A DNA stretch of 26,905 bases, taken from positions 1 through 26,905 of the forward strand of contig JBEKXE010000051.1 of assembly GCA_049512335.1 (NCBI GenBank), given 5' to 3'. The stretch comes from Lustribacter sp049512335 (lineage in GTDB: Bacteria; Vulcanimicrobiota; Vulcanimicrobiia; Vulcanimicrobiales; Vulcanimicrobiaceae). The first letter of the stretch is position 1, and every line of letters starts with the position of its first letter. The position numbers were made by a program, and so were the translations under genes. A model generated the notes under the pieces. It saw only the letters and a list, made by a program, of their open reading frames with translations. It searched no databases and was not told where the DNA came from. Shown here piece after piece: positions 6,860-15,270 of this stretch.

Positions 6860-8208
6860 AGCGGCCGATGGATTTCGTGCGCTGGTTCATGCCGGGCCTC
6901 GGCGTCAAACGCTGGCTCGTCGTCGCGGTGCTGGGCGCCGTGCTGTTCGTCAACGGCGCTTCGCGCTGGCTGACCGACGAGGGCGCGCACGTCGGCATCA
7001 ACGAGCTGGTCGACTGGATGGTCGGTGACTTCTTCCCGCCGGCCGATCTGTCGTACGTGTTTCTGGTACTGGGATTCATCCTGGTGGCGGTGGGCATCTG
7101 GCGCTGGCTCAACTCGATCGTGAGCGCCGTTCAGCCGTACGGCAAGGATCGCATGATCGACGCCTTGCTCGAAGGGCGTCTCAAACGCGGCTACAAGATC
7201 GTGACGATCGGCGGCGGCACGGGCCTCGCGACGCTCTTGCGCGGCCTCAAGAAACACACCGCAAACCTGACGGCCATCGTCACGGTCAGCGACGACGGCG
7301 GCAGCTCGGGCCGGCTGCAGAAAGAGCTCGGCGTCTTGCCGCCGGGCGACATTCGCAATTGTCTCGTCGCGCTGGCCGACGACGAAGCGCTGGTGACCGA
7401 TCTCTTCCGCTACCGCTTCACCGAAGGTGACGGGCTGACCGGACACTCCTTCGGCAACCTGTTCTTGGCCGCGCTGACCGGGATCACCGGGAACTTCGAC
7501 AGCGCGATCAAGGTGTCGAGCCGCGTCCTCAACATCAAGGGCCGCGTGCTGCCGGCAACGCTCGCGGTCGCGCAACTCTGCGCGAAGCTGAGCGACGGCC
7601 GGGTGATCGAGGGCGAGTCCGCGATCTCGAAGTCGACCGCGCCGATCGAGTACGTCTATCTCGATCCGCCGCACGCCGAACCGCTCAACGAGGTGATCGA
7701 GGCGATCCGCGATGCCGACGCGATCGTGCTCGGGCCGGGGTCGTTGTACACGTCGATCATGCCCAACCTGCTCGTGAACCGGATCGCCCACGAGATCGAA
7801 GCCGCCAACGCGGTGAAGATCTACGTCTGCAACGTGATGACGCAGCCCGGCGAGACCGGCGACTACACCGCATCGAAGCACGTCGAAGCGCTGCTCGCCA
7901 ACGCCAAGGCCCGCGTGTGCGACATCGTGATCGTCAACGACGAGATGCCGCGCAAGCTGCTCGACGTGTACGCCGAAGAACGGCAATTGCCGGTGGTGGT
8001 CGACAAAACGCGGCTCGACCGGTTGGGGATGCGCTCGGTGCGTGCCGGGGTCATCAGCGAAACCGAAACCGTGCGCCACGACCCGGAGAAGCTGGCGGCG
8101 GTCGTGATCGGCGTGATCGACCAGCAGATTGCCGAGCGCGCCTCCTACGTCAAATTCAAGCCGGCGCCGGCCGGCCCCGAGCCCAGCCTGCCGTTGCCGC
8201 GCGGATGA
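6856..8208 (+). CDS. yvcK: YvcK/CofD-like family protein with N-terminal membrane anchor
   Basis: This is a 450-residue protein. Two hydrophobic helices (about residues 20-34 and 66-84) precede a YvcK core. The core shows GGGTGLATLL (119-128), SDDGGSSGRL (145-154), LPPGDIRNCL (161-170), TGHSFGNLFL and LGPGSLYTSI. YvcK binds UDP-sugars and is required for gluconeogenic growth and cell-envelope synthesis in Bacillus and mycobacteria; the related CofD makes F420, but the N-terminal order here is YvcK-like. The anchor places it at the inner face of the membrane. It is coupled to rapZ. The whiA gene that often follows this pair is absent; instead the last 53 bases overlap the convergent glycerate kinase gene. 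Confidence 0.93.
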   Translation: MKRPMDFVRWFMPGLGVKRWLVVAVLGAVLFVNGASRWLTDEGAHVGINELVDWMVGDFFPPADLSYVFLVLGFILVAVGIWRWLNSIVSAVQPYGKDRMIDALLEGRLKRGYKIVTIGGGTGLATLLRGLKKHTANLTAIVTVSDDGGSSGRLQKELGVLPPGDIRNCLVALADDEALVTDLFRYRFTEGDGLTGHSFGNLFLAALTGITGNFDSAIKVSSRVLNIKGRVLPATLAVAQLCAKLSDGRVIEGESAISKSTAPIEYVYLDPPHAEPLNEVIEAIRDADAIVLGPGSLYTSIMPNLLVNRIAHEIEAANAVKIYVCNVMTQPGETGDYTASKHVEALLANAKARVCDIVIVNDEMPRKLLDVYAEERQLPVVVDKTRLDRLGMRSVRAGVISETETVRHDPEKLAAVVIGVIDQQIAERASYVKFKPAPAGPEPSLPLPRG

Positions 8209-9274
8209 ACGCCGGCGCGGCGCGCATCGCGCGGTCGCGCTCGGCCGGATCGTCGATCAGCGCGACACAGGTGACGCCGCGCTCGCGCAGCGCCGGCACG
8301 ACTTGCGGATCGACGCTGCCGCCGATCGCCAGCACCTCGACCCCCGCCGCAGCGGCCAAGGCGGCGACGCCGCCGACGACCTTGCCGTCGAGCGATTGCG
8401 CGTCGATCCGGCCCTCGCCGGTGACGCACAGCGCCGCCCCGCGCAAGGCCTCCGCAAGACCGGTCAGCTGGGCCACGACCTCGAACCCGCGCACCAGCCG
8501 CGCGCCGGCGAAGGTTGCCAGCCCCCAGCCCAGTCCGCCCGCGGCTCCGGCCCCGGGGAGGTTGCGCAGGTCGCGGCCGGTCGCGGCCGCCGCCACGTCG
8601 GCCAAGCGCGTCAAGACGCCGTCCAGAAACGCCACGTCGGCCGGCCCGGCGCCCTTCTGCGGCCCGTAGACCGCCGCCGCCCCCGTCGGGCCCAGCAGCG
8701 GGTTCCGGACGTCGCAGGCGATCTCGAGCGCCACCGGCGCCAGGCGCGGATCGAGGCCTGAGGCGTCGATCGACGCCAGCGCGGCCAAGGCCGCCGGAAC
8801 GGGCTCGAGCGGGCGTCCGGCGGCGTCGAGGAAGCGTACTCCGAGCGCCGCCAGGGCGCCGGCACCGCCGTCGGTCGTCGCCGAGCCCCCGATGCCCAGC
8901 ACGATGCGCGTGGCGCCGCGCCCGAGGGCGTCGGCGATCAGCAGGCCCGTGCCGTAGGTGCTCGCGGTCCGCGGCTCGAGCGGCGACCGCAGCGCGGCCA
9001 GCCCCGACGCCGCCGCCATTTCGAGGATCGCGGTCGAACCCGACCGTGCATACGTTACCTCGACGGGCGCCCCGAGCGCGTCGACGACGCGCGCGTGCTG
9101 CGGCTCGGCACCGCCGTCGAGGAACGCGGCGACGGTGCCGTCACCCCCGTCGGCCAGCGGCAGCACGGTGCCGGCGAACCCCTCGCCCCAGGCGTCGCGC
9201 AGTCCTTGGACGATCGCGTCCGCGGCTTCGCGAGCCGTGCAGCTGCCCTTGAATTTGTCCGGCGCGACGAGCAC
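8156..9274 (-). CDS. Glycerate 2-kinase (GarK/GlxK type)
   Basis: The enzyme phosphorylates D-glycerate with ATP and links glyoxylate, tartrate or serine breakdown to glycolysis. The N-terminus VLVAPDKFKGS, then PLADGGDGT, GIGGSATTDGGAGAL and CVTGEGRIDAQSLDGK are family signatures in the expected order. Length is 372 residues, typical. The GTG at 9274 is used because homology begins there; upstream in-frame codons lie inside the DUF5069 gene. It starts 10 bases after the end of that gene, so it is probably the last gene of the minus-strand operon. Its 3' end overlaps yvcK by 53 bases on the other strand. Confidence 0.92.
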   Translation of the reverse strand: MLVAPDKFKGSCTAREAADAIVQGLRDAWGEGFAGTVLPLADGGDGTVAAFLDGGAEPQHARVVDALGAPVEVTYARSGSTAILEMAAASGLAALRSPLEPRTASTYGTGLLIADALGRGATRIVLGIGGSATTDGGAGALAALGVRFLDAAGRPLEPVPAALAALASIDASGLDPRLAPVALEIACDVRNPLLGPTGAAAVYGPQKGAGPADVAFLDGVLTRLADVAAAATGRDLRNLPGAGAAGGLGWGLATFAGARLVRGFEVVAQLTGLAEALRGAALCVTGEGRIDAQSLDGKVVGGVAALAAAAGVEVLAIGGSVDPQVVPALRERGVTCVALIDDPAERDRAMRAAPAFIRAATAGWARGRPAPA

Positions 9275-9284
9275 GCGCGGAACG

Positions 9285-9647
9285 TCAGACGGCGACGACG
9301 CCTTCTTCCGCGTCGAGGCGGTCGAGGTTGGCGACGCGCTCTTCGAGCAGCCAACGATTCGCATCGTCCCGCCGGTCGTCGGTTACGCGAGCGCGAACCC
9401 AGGCCACGATCTCCTCGTCGCTTTCACACGAATCGAGGGCGGCATCGAACATCCGCGAGGTGATGCCCCAGCGGTCGAACACGCCCCGGTCCATCGGGCA
9501 CGGATAGAGGTAGTCGTGGAGCGTATCGTTCTGCGCGGCACGAGCCTTGTCGAAAACGCGTGCGAGCCAGAGGAAGCCGTCGAGCTCGTACCGTGCACGG
9601 CGTGGAAAATCACGGCCGCTCCGAAAGTCCGTTCCCATGGTACGCAT
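9285..9647 (-). CDS. DUF5069 domain protein
   Basis: The 120-residue soluble protein has the DUF5069 pattern: FPRRARYELDGFLWLARVFD then KARA, followed by LHDYLYPCPMD, FDRWGI and a helical C-terminus with EEIVAWV. The family has no known role. Start choice is uncertain among TTG 9656, ATG 9647 and ATG 9638; none has a clear ribosome site. It sits between a histidine kinase (27 bases upstream) and glycerate kinase (10 bases downstream) on the same strand. Confidence 0.8.
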   Translation of the reverse strand: MRTMGTDFRSGRDFPRRARYELDGFLWLARVFDKARAAQNDTLHDYLYPCPMDRGVFDRWGITSRMFDAALDSCESDEEIVAWVRARVTDDRRDDANRWLLEERVANLDRLDAEEGVVAV

Positions 9648-9674
9648 AACGCCCAAAGGCGGCTCGCCGTTGCG

Positions 9675-10778
9675 TTAGGCCGGCAGCTCCGCGCGCGGCA
9701 GGGTCAGCGCGAAGCGCGCCCCGCCGAGCGGGCTGTCGCGAACCTCGACCCGGCCGCCGGCGCGTTCGAGGATCATGCGCACGAGGGCGAGGCCGATCCC
9801 CGAGCCGTCCGCCGGGGTGCCGCCCCGCTCGCCCAGTGCGAAGATGCGTTCGCGTTCCGCCGGCGGGATGCCCGGACCGTCATCGTCGACGAGCACCGTC
9901 ACCGCGCGCGGCGACTCCGGTTGCACGGCGACCGCGACCTGGCCGCCGCGGCGGCCGTGCTTGATCGCATTGGCCAAGACGTTGATCAGGACCAGCAACA
10001 GCCGGTCGCCGTCGATGGCAACCGTTGCCGGAACGAACGCGGCGACGTGCACGCAGGTTCCGTGCGCCGCGGCCGGCGCCGTCGTGGCGTCGATGGCGCC
10101 GCACAGCGCCTCGTCGAGTGAAGCGCTGTCCGCTCCGGAGAACGTCGCCGAGAGGTCGAGCAGTGAAATCTCGAACATCCCGTCGAGCAAACGTCCCAAG
10201 CGCAGCGATTCGCCGTGCGCGATGCGCACGAAGCGCCGGCGCGTCGCGCGGTCGGCATCGTCGGCCAGCAGCGTCTCGAGATAGCCGCGAATCGAGGCCA
10301 GCGGCGTGCGCAGCTCGTGGCCGATCGCCGAAAAGAACGCGTAGCGTTCGCGCTCTTGCGCGCCGCGCACCAGCGCGCGGGCGATCGCGGCCTCGATCCC
10401 CGGCCCGCTCTGCGCGTCGTAGCGCGTCCAACCGGTCTCGACCTCGAGCTCGGTGAGCCCCTCCATCGTCGCACCGATGCGCGCCAGCGCGCTGCGCACG
10501 TCGACCGGCGCGGGCCGGCGGTGACCATCGCGCGTCGGCGCGACCAGCGCCGCGACGAACGCGTCGGTGCCGCGGTCGTGCGCGATCAGGTCGTCCAAAC
10601 GCAAGATCCGCGCCGCCGCGGCGGCGAACGCATCGCTCGCCCGGCGCTCGATCGAACGCGCCGCGCGCAAACCGCGGCGCCACGCCGTCCGCTCGAGAGC
10701 GGGCAACCGAAAGACGAGCAGCGGAACGCCGTCGCTGCCCGATTCTTTGAGGCGCGCATCGACCTCAGCTACGTGCAA
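9675..10778 (-). CDS. Soluble sensor histidine kinase (HisKA + HATPase)
   Basis: From TTG 10778 the product has 367 residues. The first 140 form a mostly helical Ala/Arg-rich input region without a recognisable PAS or GAF domain and without membrane helices, so it would sense a cytoplasmic signal or act with a partner. The kinase core is complete: H-box FFSAIGHELRTPL with phospho-acceptor H154, N-box NVLANAIKHG (266-275), G1 box DDDGPGIP (298-305) and G2 box GSGIGLAL (325-332). The start overlaps the response-regulator stop by 14 bases; a later start cannot be excluded because no Shine-Dalgarno is clear. Its partner is the upstream regulator. Confidence 0.9.
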   Translation of the reverse strand: MHVAEVDARLKESGSDGVPLLVFRLPALERTAWRRGLRAARSIERRASDAFAAAAARILRLDDLIAHDRGTDAFVAALVAPTRDGHRRPAPVDVRSALARIGATMEGLTELEVETGWTRYDAQSGPGIEAAIARALVRGAQERERYAFFSAIGHELRTPLASIRGYLETLLADDADRATRRRFVRIAHGESLRLGRLLDGMFEISLLDLSATFSGADSASLDEALCGAIDATTAPAAAHGTCVHVAAFVPATVAIDGDRLLLVLINVLANAIKHGRRGGQVAVAVQPESPRAVTVLVDDDGPGIPPAERERIFALGERGGTPADGSGIGLALVRMILERAGGRVEVRDSPLGGARFALTLPRAELPA

Positions 10779-11454
10779 ACTTGTAACCGAAGCCGTGAAT
10801 CGTCTGCACCAGGCGCGGCAATCCCGCTTCTTCCTCGAGTTTGGCGCGCAGCCGCCGCACGTGAACGTCGACCGTGCGCTCGTCACCGTCGAAGTCGAAG
10901 CCCCAGACGGTTTGCAGCAGCGCGGTGCGGGAAAAGGCCACGCCCGGATTGCTCGCGAGCTGCAGCAACAGCGCGAACTCGCGCGGCTTGAGCGCGACGT
11001 CGCGCCCGTCCACGCGCGCCTCGCGCGCGGCCTCGTCGACTTCGAGCCGGTCGAAGCGCAACAGCGCCGGCGCCGCGTCGGCGGTCATCCCGCCGCGCCG
11101 CGCCAGCGCGCGCACGCGTGCGATCAGCTCGCGCGGCGAAAACGGCTTGACCACGTAATCGTCGGCGCCGAGCTCGAGCCCGATCACCCGGTCGACTTCG
11201 TCGCTGCGGGCCGTCACCATCACGACCGGCAGCCCGCGGCCTTCGCGGCGCAGCGTGCGCACGACGTCGAATCCGTCGACGACCGGTAAGCCGACGTCGA
11301 GGACCAGCAGATCGGTGCCGGAACGGATCGCCCGCAGCGTCGAGGGCCCGTCGCGCGTCTGCGTGCAGCGAAACCCTTCGTGCGTGAGATGATGGACGAG
11401 CAATTCGGAGATCGCGGCGTCGTCTTCGGCGACGACGATGCGCAAAGCCGGCAT
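10765..11454 (-). CDS. OmpR/PhoB-family response regulator
   Basis: This 229-residue DNA-binding regulator has a receiver domain with acidic pair D11-D12, phospho-acceptor D53 (VLDVGLP), T81 (VMVTARS) and K103 (VVKPF). A winged-helix domain follows, with LKPREFALLLQLASNPG, the recognition-helix region ERTVDVHVRRLRAKL and the wing IHGFGYKF. All key residues are present. It lies 22 bases downstream of the outer-membrane protein gene and overlaps the kinase gene, so the two-component pair is probably co-transcribed with MaoC and the membrane protein. Target genes are not evident. Confidence 0.96.
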   Translation of the reverse strand: MPALRIVVAEDDAAISELLVHHLTHEGFRCTQTRDGPSTLRAIRSGTDLLVLDVGLPVVDGFDVVRTLRREGRGLPVVMVTARSDEVDRVIGLELGADDYVVKPFSPRELIARVRALARRGGMTADAAPALLRFDRLEVDEAAREARVDGRDVALKPREFALLLQLASNPGVAFSRTALLQTVWGFDFDGDERTVDVHVRRLRAKLEEEAGLPRLVQTIHGFGYKFARS

Positions 11455-11476
11455 GGACCGCGCAGTGCCCGGGCGG

Positions 11477-13411
11477 CTACAGTTTGATTCGCTGCTCCAC
11501 GATCACGAGCGTGCCGGTGAAGTCCGGCGGCGGCACCCCGGGCACGGTGGCGAAGCCGGCAAACACCGAACGCCGAAGCGAGATCAGCGTCGACGTGTGC
11601 GCCGATTCACGCAGCTCGGCGCCCGCGAAGACTTGGCGCTGGCCGAAGTCCACGTTCTCGACCTCGCTGCTGAACTCGCCGTCCATGAAGTACTGCGCGT
11701 AACCGAGCGAGACGAGCGCGTACGGCGTCAACGCGCGCGAGAGATAGCCCGTGTATTCCGGCGTCACGTAGGAGACGAAATCCAGCGGATGGCCGAGATC
11801 GGCATTGCGCCGGATCGCATCTTCGACCCAATCGAGCGTGACGTCCGCCACGCCGGCGTGCCACGTCGCCCACAGCGCGTACTGGTTCTGACGGCCCAGC
11901 GTCGCGGCGTCGTCGGCTTGGGGAAGAAAGAATCCGTCCACGAAGCCGGTCTGTTGCGCGTTCGAGAACGTGATCGGAACGAGCTGGCCGAAGTTCGCGT
12001 ACGAGGCGTGGATCTCGAGCGGTCCGTTGTTGAGCTGGTACTTGATGCGATACCCTTGACGGTCGACGTTGACCGGGTAGTTGCCGATCAACTGGTAGTT
12101 CGATTTCAGCCACTGACCCGGCCACGACCACGCGACCGACCAGACGTTCTCGGGCGTGCCGTACGGCATGATCGCGGTCGCGTAGTACGGTTCGTTGCGG
12201 TAGAAATCGAACGACGCGGTCGCACGACGGACCGACTTCGTGATGCCGGCATGGTAATAATTGCCCGGCTTGCCGCTGCCCGGGAGCGCCGTGCCGTCGG
12301 CATCGTAATCGGAATGTCCGTATTCGACCAGCCCGTCGGCGAGCCCGAAGAGATGGAACGCCGCCCGCAAGCCGTAGATCGTCGAACGTTGTCCGCCGAT
12401 GGTACCGAACGGCAGCAAACCCTGCGAGCTGAGCACCGGCATGCCCGACGCGAACAGGATCGTGGTCGGCACCGGCGCGCCGCCGGTCGTGACGTGCGAA
12501 ACGTCGATCGAGTAGCGCGTGCCCTCACCGTGATCGATGACGAACGAACCCTGCATCAAGCGCGCGCTCGTCCCCGGCAGCGACGGCAGCGCGGCGTCGG
12601 TCAGCTCGAGCGTGCCGAGATCGTGAGCGCCGGTGAAGTCGACGCCGTGCAGCGGATACACGCCGGCGTCGAGCGGCCACCAGTCGGCGGTCGGCGGGCC
12701 GTTACCGGCCGATTCGGCCGGCAACACGGCGAGCGAGGGGATCGCGCTCTGGTACGCGGGCTGCGTGAAGACGAAACCGTCGCTCTGCGTCAAATCGAAC
12801 CAGCCGCCGCGCAGACGCAGCTTCCCGTCCTTACTGGCGATCGACCCGCTCAGCACCGACGCCACGAAACCGCTGCCGTCATCCTGACCGGGCGCGGTGG
12901 GAAACGCGATGCCGTAACCGAGCATCTGCGAACCGAGGTGCGGGTTGAGCGGTGGGATCAGCGATTCACCCCAGTACGTGGCGTTGGTCGTGCTGCCGTC
13001 GACGTAGCCGATCCCCACCGTCGCGGCGACGTCGAAGAACGTGCCGTGATACGCCGGCGTAAGGTACAGCGCCGATTCGAGCGCGTCGCCCGGCGTCATC
13101 GGCGCGCTCGAAAACGTGTCGTACGGCGTCAACGGCGCCGCCGGCGACGTACCGGCGATGAACGCCGGCCCTTCGGACAAACCGAGCTGTCCGAAACCGT
13201 TCGTGTTTTGCGAAACGAACGTCACGTGCGCGGCGGCGTCGAGCGTCACCGCTCCCGGCCGCGGCGACGGCGCCGGCGCGGCGCCCGGCGAGGCGGACGG
13301 TGCCGGCGACGGCGTCGGGGGCGGAAAGATCTGCGCGGCGGCCGGACGCGCGGCATACGCCAGCGCGGCGGCGCACGCGAGGGCCGTCAACGAACGACGC
13401 CCGCGCATCAT
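11477..13411 (-). CDS. Secreted predicted outer-membrane beta-barrel (porin-like) protein
   Basis: The 644-residue product begins with a clear signal peptide (MMRGRRSLTALACAAALAY, cleavage near RPAAAQ). A Pro/Ala/Ser linker of about 27 residues follows (PTPSPAPSASPG). The rest is rich in aromatic and Gly residues in alternating patterns, for example YGHSDYDADG, YRIKYQLNNGPLEIHASYAN and YTGYLSRALTPYALVSLGYA, typical of membrane beta strands with loops. The last residues (LVIVEQRIKL) could be the closing strand, although a terminal Phe is missing. I recognise no specific family. The ATG at 13411 overlaps the MaoC stop (ATGA), and the regulator pair follows, so a role in uptake or envelope sensing is plausible. 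Confidence 0.6.
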   Translation of the reverse strand: MMRGRRSLTALACAAALAYAARPAAAQIFPPPTPSPAPSASPGAAPAPSPRPGAVTLDAAAHVTFVSQNTNGFGQLGLSEGPAFIAGTSPAAPLTPYDTFSSAPMTPGDALESALYLTPAYHGTFFDVAATVGIGYVDGSTTNATYWGESLIPPLNPHLGSQMLGYGIAFPTAPGQDDGSGFVASVLSGSIASKDGKLRLRGGWFDLTQSDGFVFTQPAYQSAIPSLAVLPAESAGNGPPTADWWPLDAGVYPLHGVDFTGAHDLGTLELTDAALPSLPGTSARLMQGSFVIDHGEGTRYSIDVSHVTTGGAPVPTTILFASGMPVLSSQGLLPFGTIGGQRSTIYGLRAAFHLFGLADGLVEYGHSDYDADGTALPGSGKPGNYYHAGITKSVRRATASFDFYRNEPYYATAIMPYGTPENVWSVAWSWPGQWLKSNYQLIGNYPVNVDRQGYRIKYQLNNGPLEIHASYANFGQLVPITFSNAQQTGFVDGFFLPQADDAATLGRQNQYALWATWHAGVADVTLDWVEDAIRRNADLGHPLDFVSYVTPEYTGYLSRALTPYALVSLGYAQYFMDGEFSSEVENVDFGQRQVFAGAELRESAHTSTLISLRRSVFAGFATVPGVPPPDFTGTLVIVEQRIKL

Positions 13412-13830
13412 TCGTCCTTCTGCAAGATCGCAGCACCCTCGATGACGGTCTCGCCATGCTGGTTGACGATGGTCGTCGCGCAATGAAGCCGGCGCTTCGC
13501 CTGGTCGATTTCGACCAGCTCCGAGCGCGCCGTCAGGGTATCGCCCAGAAAAACCGGCCGCCGGAACCGGAGCGTTTGCTCGACGTAGATTCCGCCCGGC
13601 GTGCCGAGCATCAGGCCGGCAACGGTCGACAACAGGCTCGCGCTGAGCATCCCGTGCGCGACGCGTTGCCCGAAGCGGCTGCGCTTGGCGTACTCCGCAT
13701 CGACGTGCAACGGGTACTGATCGCCGCTCACACCGGCAAAGAGCACGACGTCGGCTTCGCCGATGGTCTTCGAAAACGTCACCGTGTCGCCGACCGTGAA
13801 AGAGGAAAAGTCCTTTGCCGTGTACGCCAT
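13408..13830 (-). CDS. MaoC-like (R)-hydratase / hotdog-fold dehydratase
   Basis: This single-hotdog protein of 140 residues carries the hydratase-2 motif GDQYPLHVDAEYA with catalytic D37 and H42, then FGQRVAHGMLSASLL with H59. The usual GDxNPxH Asn is Tyr (Y39), a change outside the catalytic pair. Relatives hydrate trans-2-enoyl-CoA to (R)-3-hydroxyacyl-CoA, for beta-oxidation or polyhydroxyalkanoate supply. The ATG at 13830 begins MAYTAKDFSSFTVGD, a usual start; ribosome-site evidence is weak. First gene of the minus-strand run ending with glycerate kinase. Confidence 0.88.
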   Translation of the reverse strand: MAYTAKDFSSFTVGDTVTFSKTIGEADVVLFAGVSGDQYPLHVDAEYAKRSRFGQRVAHGMLSASLLSTVAGLMLGTPGGIYVEQTLRFRRPVFLGDTLTARSELVEIDQAKRRLHCATTIVNQHGETVIEGAAILQKDE

Positions 13831-13907
13831 CTTCAAAGAACCCGAGCCGCGATGACGAACCGGAACAACATGACCGCCCAACCTTCTGCGGCTCGCTTCG
13901 TCCTCCC

Positions 13908-14666
13908 GTGCTGACGGCCGACGCCGAGTTCCGTACCGTTGCCAACGCGGCGTTCGCCGCGTGGCAGCAGCAGCCGCCGTACATCGCCTACCGTGTCGAC
14001 GTCGACGTCGAGGTGCCGGCGCTCAAGCAATCGCGCCGGATCGAACGCGCGGTCGAGATGCGCACGCGCGACAACCTCGCCGTGCTGCAGGATCTGCCGC
14101 GCGGCCAAAATCAGCTCGGCGACGCGTTTCCCGTCCCGCCGTCGTTCGACGCCTTAAGCTATTTTAAGATCGACTTTCGGCTGGGCGATCCGATCCGCCA
14201 GCACAACCCGCTGACCGCAGTGACGATGCTCCCGCCGGCGCCCAACTTGCCGCCGCAACCGCTGCAATTCGGCGAGCCGGTGCCGTCGAGCGCCGACGTC
14301 ACGGTCGTCGTGACCACGCTGCGCAACTACTACGCCGAGTATGCCCCCGATTCGAGCGACCGCATCGCCCACATCGTTATGCACGCGCTGCCGGCGCTCA
14401 CGCGCGGCAACGACTCGAGCTTCTACCTGACCGACGTCTACGTCGATACCGCCACCAACCTGCCGACGCGCATCGTGTACGGCGGACCGACGACCACCTT
14501 TTCGATCGACTACACGACGGTCGACAACCACTGGGTCGTCGGCCACGCGCGCTACAGCCGGACGCTCGTCGCTCTGTTTCACCTCGGCCAGACCACCTTC
14601 ACGACCGAAGCAACCTACAGCGCATTCACCTTCCCGGCCACGCCCGCCGACCCGCGCCTGCGATAA
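13908..14666 (+). CDS. Protein of unknown function, beta-rich
   Basis: The 252-residue product starts VLTADAEFRTVANAAFAAW and is rich in beta-strand patterns (YIAYRVDVDVEVPAL, FYLTDVYVDTATNLPTRIVY, TTFSIDYTTVDNHWVVGHA). The overall look is of a LolA/outer-membrane-lipoprotein-sorting-like or other secreted fold, but I cannot name a family. No signal peptide is found at the GTG 13908 start or in the frame upstream, which is odd for such a fold; the true start or a sequencing error could be at fault. A hairpin beginning at its stop codon is a terminator for the opposite strand. Confidence 0.6.
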   Translation: MLTADAEFRTVANAAFAAWQQQPPYIAYRVDVDVEVPALKQSRRIERAVEMRTRDNLAVLQDLPRGQNQLGDAFPVPPSFDALSYFKIDFRLGDPIRQHNPLTAVTMLPPAPNLPPQPLQFGEPVPSSADVTVVVTTLRNYYAEYAPDSSDRIAHIVMHALPALTRGNDSSFYLTDVYVDTATNLPTRIVYGGPTTTFSIDYTTVDNHWVVGHARYSRTLVALFHLGQTTFTTEATYSAFTFPATPADPRLR

Positions 14667-14688
14667 AAAAGGCCCACGGATGGGGCCT
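14665..14688 (-). terminator. Intrinsic terminator for minus-strand transcript (tadA / tRNA-Arg)
   Basis: Read on the minus strand, AGGCCC, a 7-base loop and GGGCCT are followed by TTTTTT, the classic stem-plus-U-tract form. It lies about 110 bases beyond the tadA stop, past the oppositely oriented tRNA-Ser, and touches the stop codon of the plus-strand gene before it. Confidence 0.75.
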
Positions 14689-14712
14689 GCGAATCAGGGC
14701 AGTCGACCATTT

Positions 14713-14799
14713 GGAAAGGTGGCAGAGTGGTCGATTGCACCTGACTCGAAATCAGGAGTCCCTTTGCGGGGACCGGGAGTTCGAATCTCCCCCTTTCCT
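14713..14799 (+). tRNA. tRNA-Ser (anticodon CGA)
   Basis: The acceptor GGAAAGG pairs fully with CCTTTCC. The anticodon stem CCTGA/TCAGG encloses loop CTCGAAA, giving anticodon CGA. A long variable arm (GTCCC TTTGC GGGGAC) marks it as serine class II. The T-arm is GGGAG TTCGAAT CTCCC. The discriminator is T at 14799, whereas bacterial tRNA-Ser normally has G. That base is also the last base of the tadA stop codon on the other strand. CCA is not encoded. Confidence 0.93.
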
Positions 14800-15245
14800 T
14801 ATCCGGCATCCTCGCTTGCGTGCGCGCGGCGCGCGGCGAAGAATGCGCGCAGTTGCGCGCCCGTCTCCGCGGCCAGCACGCCGCTCGTCACCGCAACGCA
14901 GTGGTTGAGCACGGGCGAGGCGAGCAGATCGATCACGCCGCCCGCCGCGCCGCCCTTCGGGTCGGAGCAGCCGAACACCAGACGTTCGATGCGCGCGGCA
15001 GCGATCGCGCCGGCGCACATCGCGCACGGCTCTTTGGTGACGTAGAGCGTGCCGCCGATGCGCCAGCGCCCGAGCACGCGGGCGGCCTGCGCGAGCACGA
15101 TCATCTCCGCGTGCGCGGTCGGATCGGGTCGCGCTTCCTTCTCGTTCCAGCCTTCGAACATCCAGCCGTCGACGTGCAGCAGCGCGCCGATCGGCACGTC
15201 GCCCGCCGCCGCCGCACGCTGGGCGCACAGCATCGCCGTGCGCAT
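14799..15245 (-). CDS. tadA: tRNA adenosine(34) deaminase
   Basis: TadA makes inosine at the wobble base of tRNA-Arg(ACG). The zinc site is complete: HAE at residues 45-47 (DPTAHAEMIVL, with the catalytic Glu) and PCAMC (C74, C77), followed by AARIERLVFGCSDPKGG. Length from ATG 15245 is 149 residues, close to normal. The frame stays open upstream through tRNA-Arg, so that part cannot be translated; residues that align with the usual DExxM start (ADDESGM) lie partly in the short leader. It begins 25 bases after the CCA end of tRNA-Arg and is likely transcribed with it. Confidence 0.92.
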   Translation of the reverse strand: MRTAMLCAQRAAAAGDVPIGALLHVDGWMFEGWNEKEARPDPTAHAEMIVLAQAARVLGRWRIGGTLYVTKEPCAMCAGAIAAARIERLVFGCSDPKGGAAGGVIDLLASPVLNHCVAVTSGVLAAETGAQLRAFFAARRAHASEDAG

Positions 15246-15270
15246 GCCCGACTCGTCGTCGGCGTAAAAA

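Noticed and set aside
11438..13486. Long plus-strand open frame opposite the outer-membrane protein gene
   Set aside because: Its product is Arg-rich with no signal, domain or ribosome site, while the minus strand gives a signal peptide, linker and beta pattern. It is a shadow of the GC-rich coding strand.
13843..13895. 8-base inverted repeat (CGAGCCGC ... GCGGCTCG) between MaoC and the unknown gene
   Set aside because: The arms are 37 bases apart and GC-rich; a chance match is likely in this composition.
13870..13914. Short open frame MTAQPSAARFVLPC before the unknown-function gene
   Set aside because: Only 14 codons, out of frame with the gene, no ribosome site; it is not a signal peptide.
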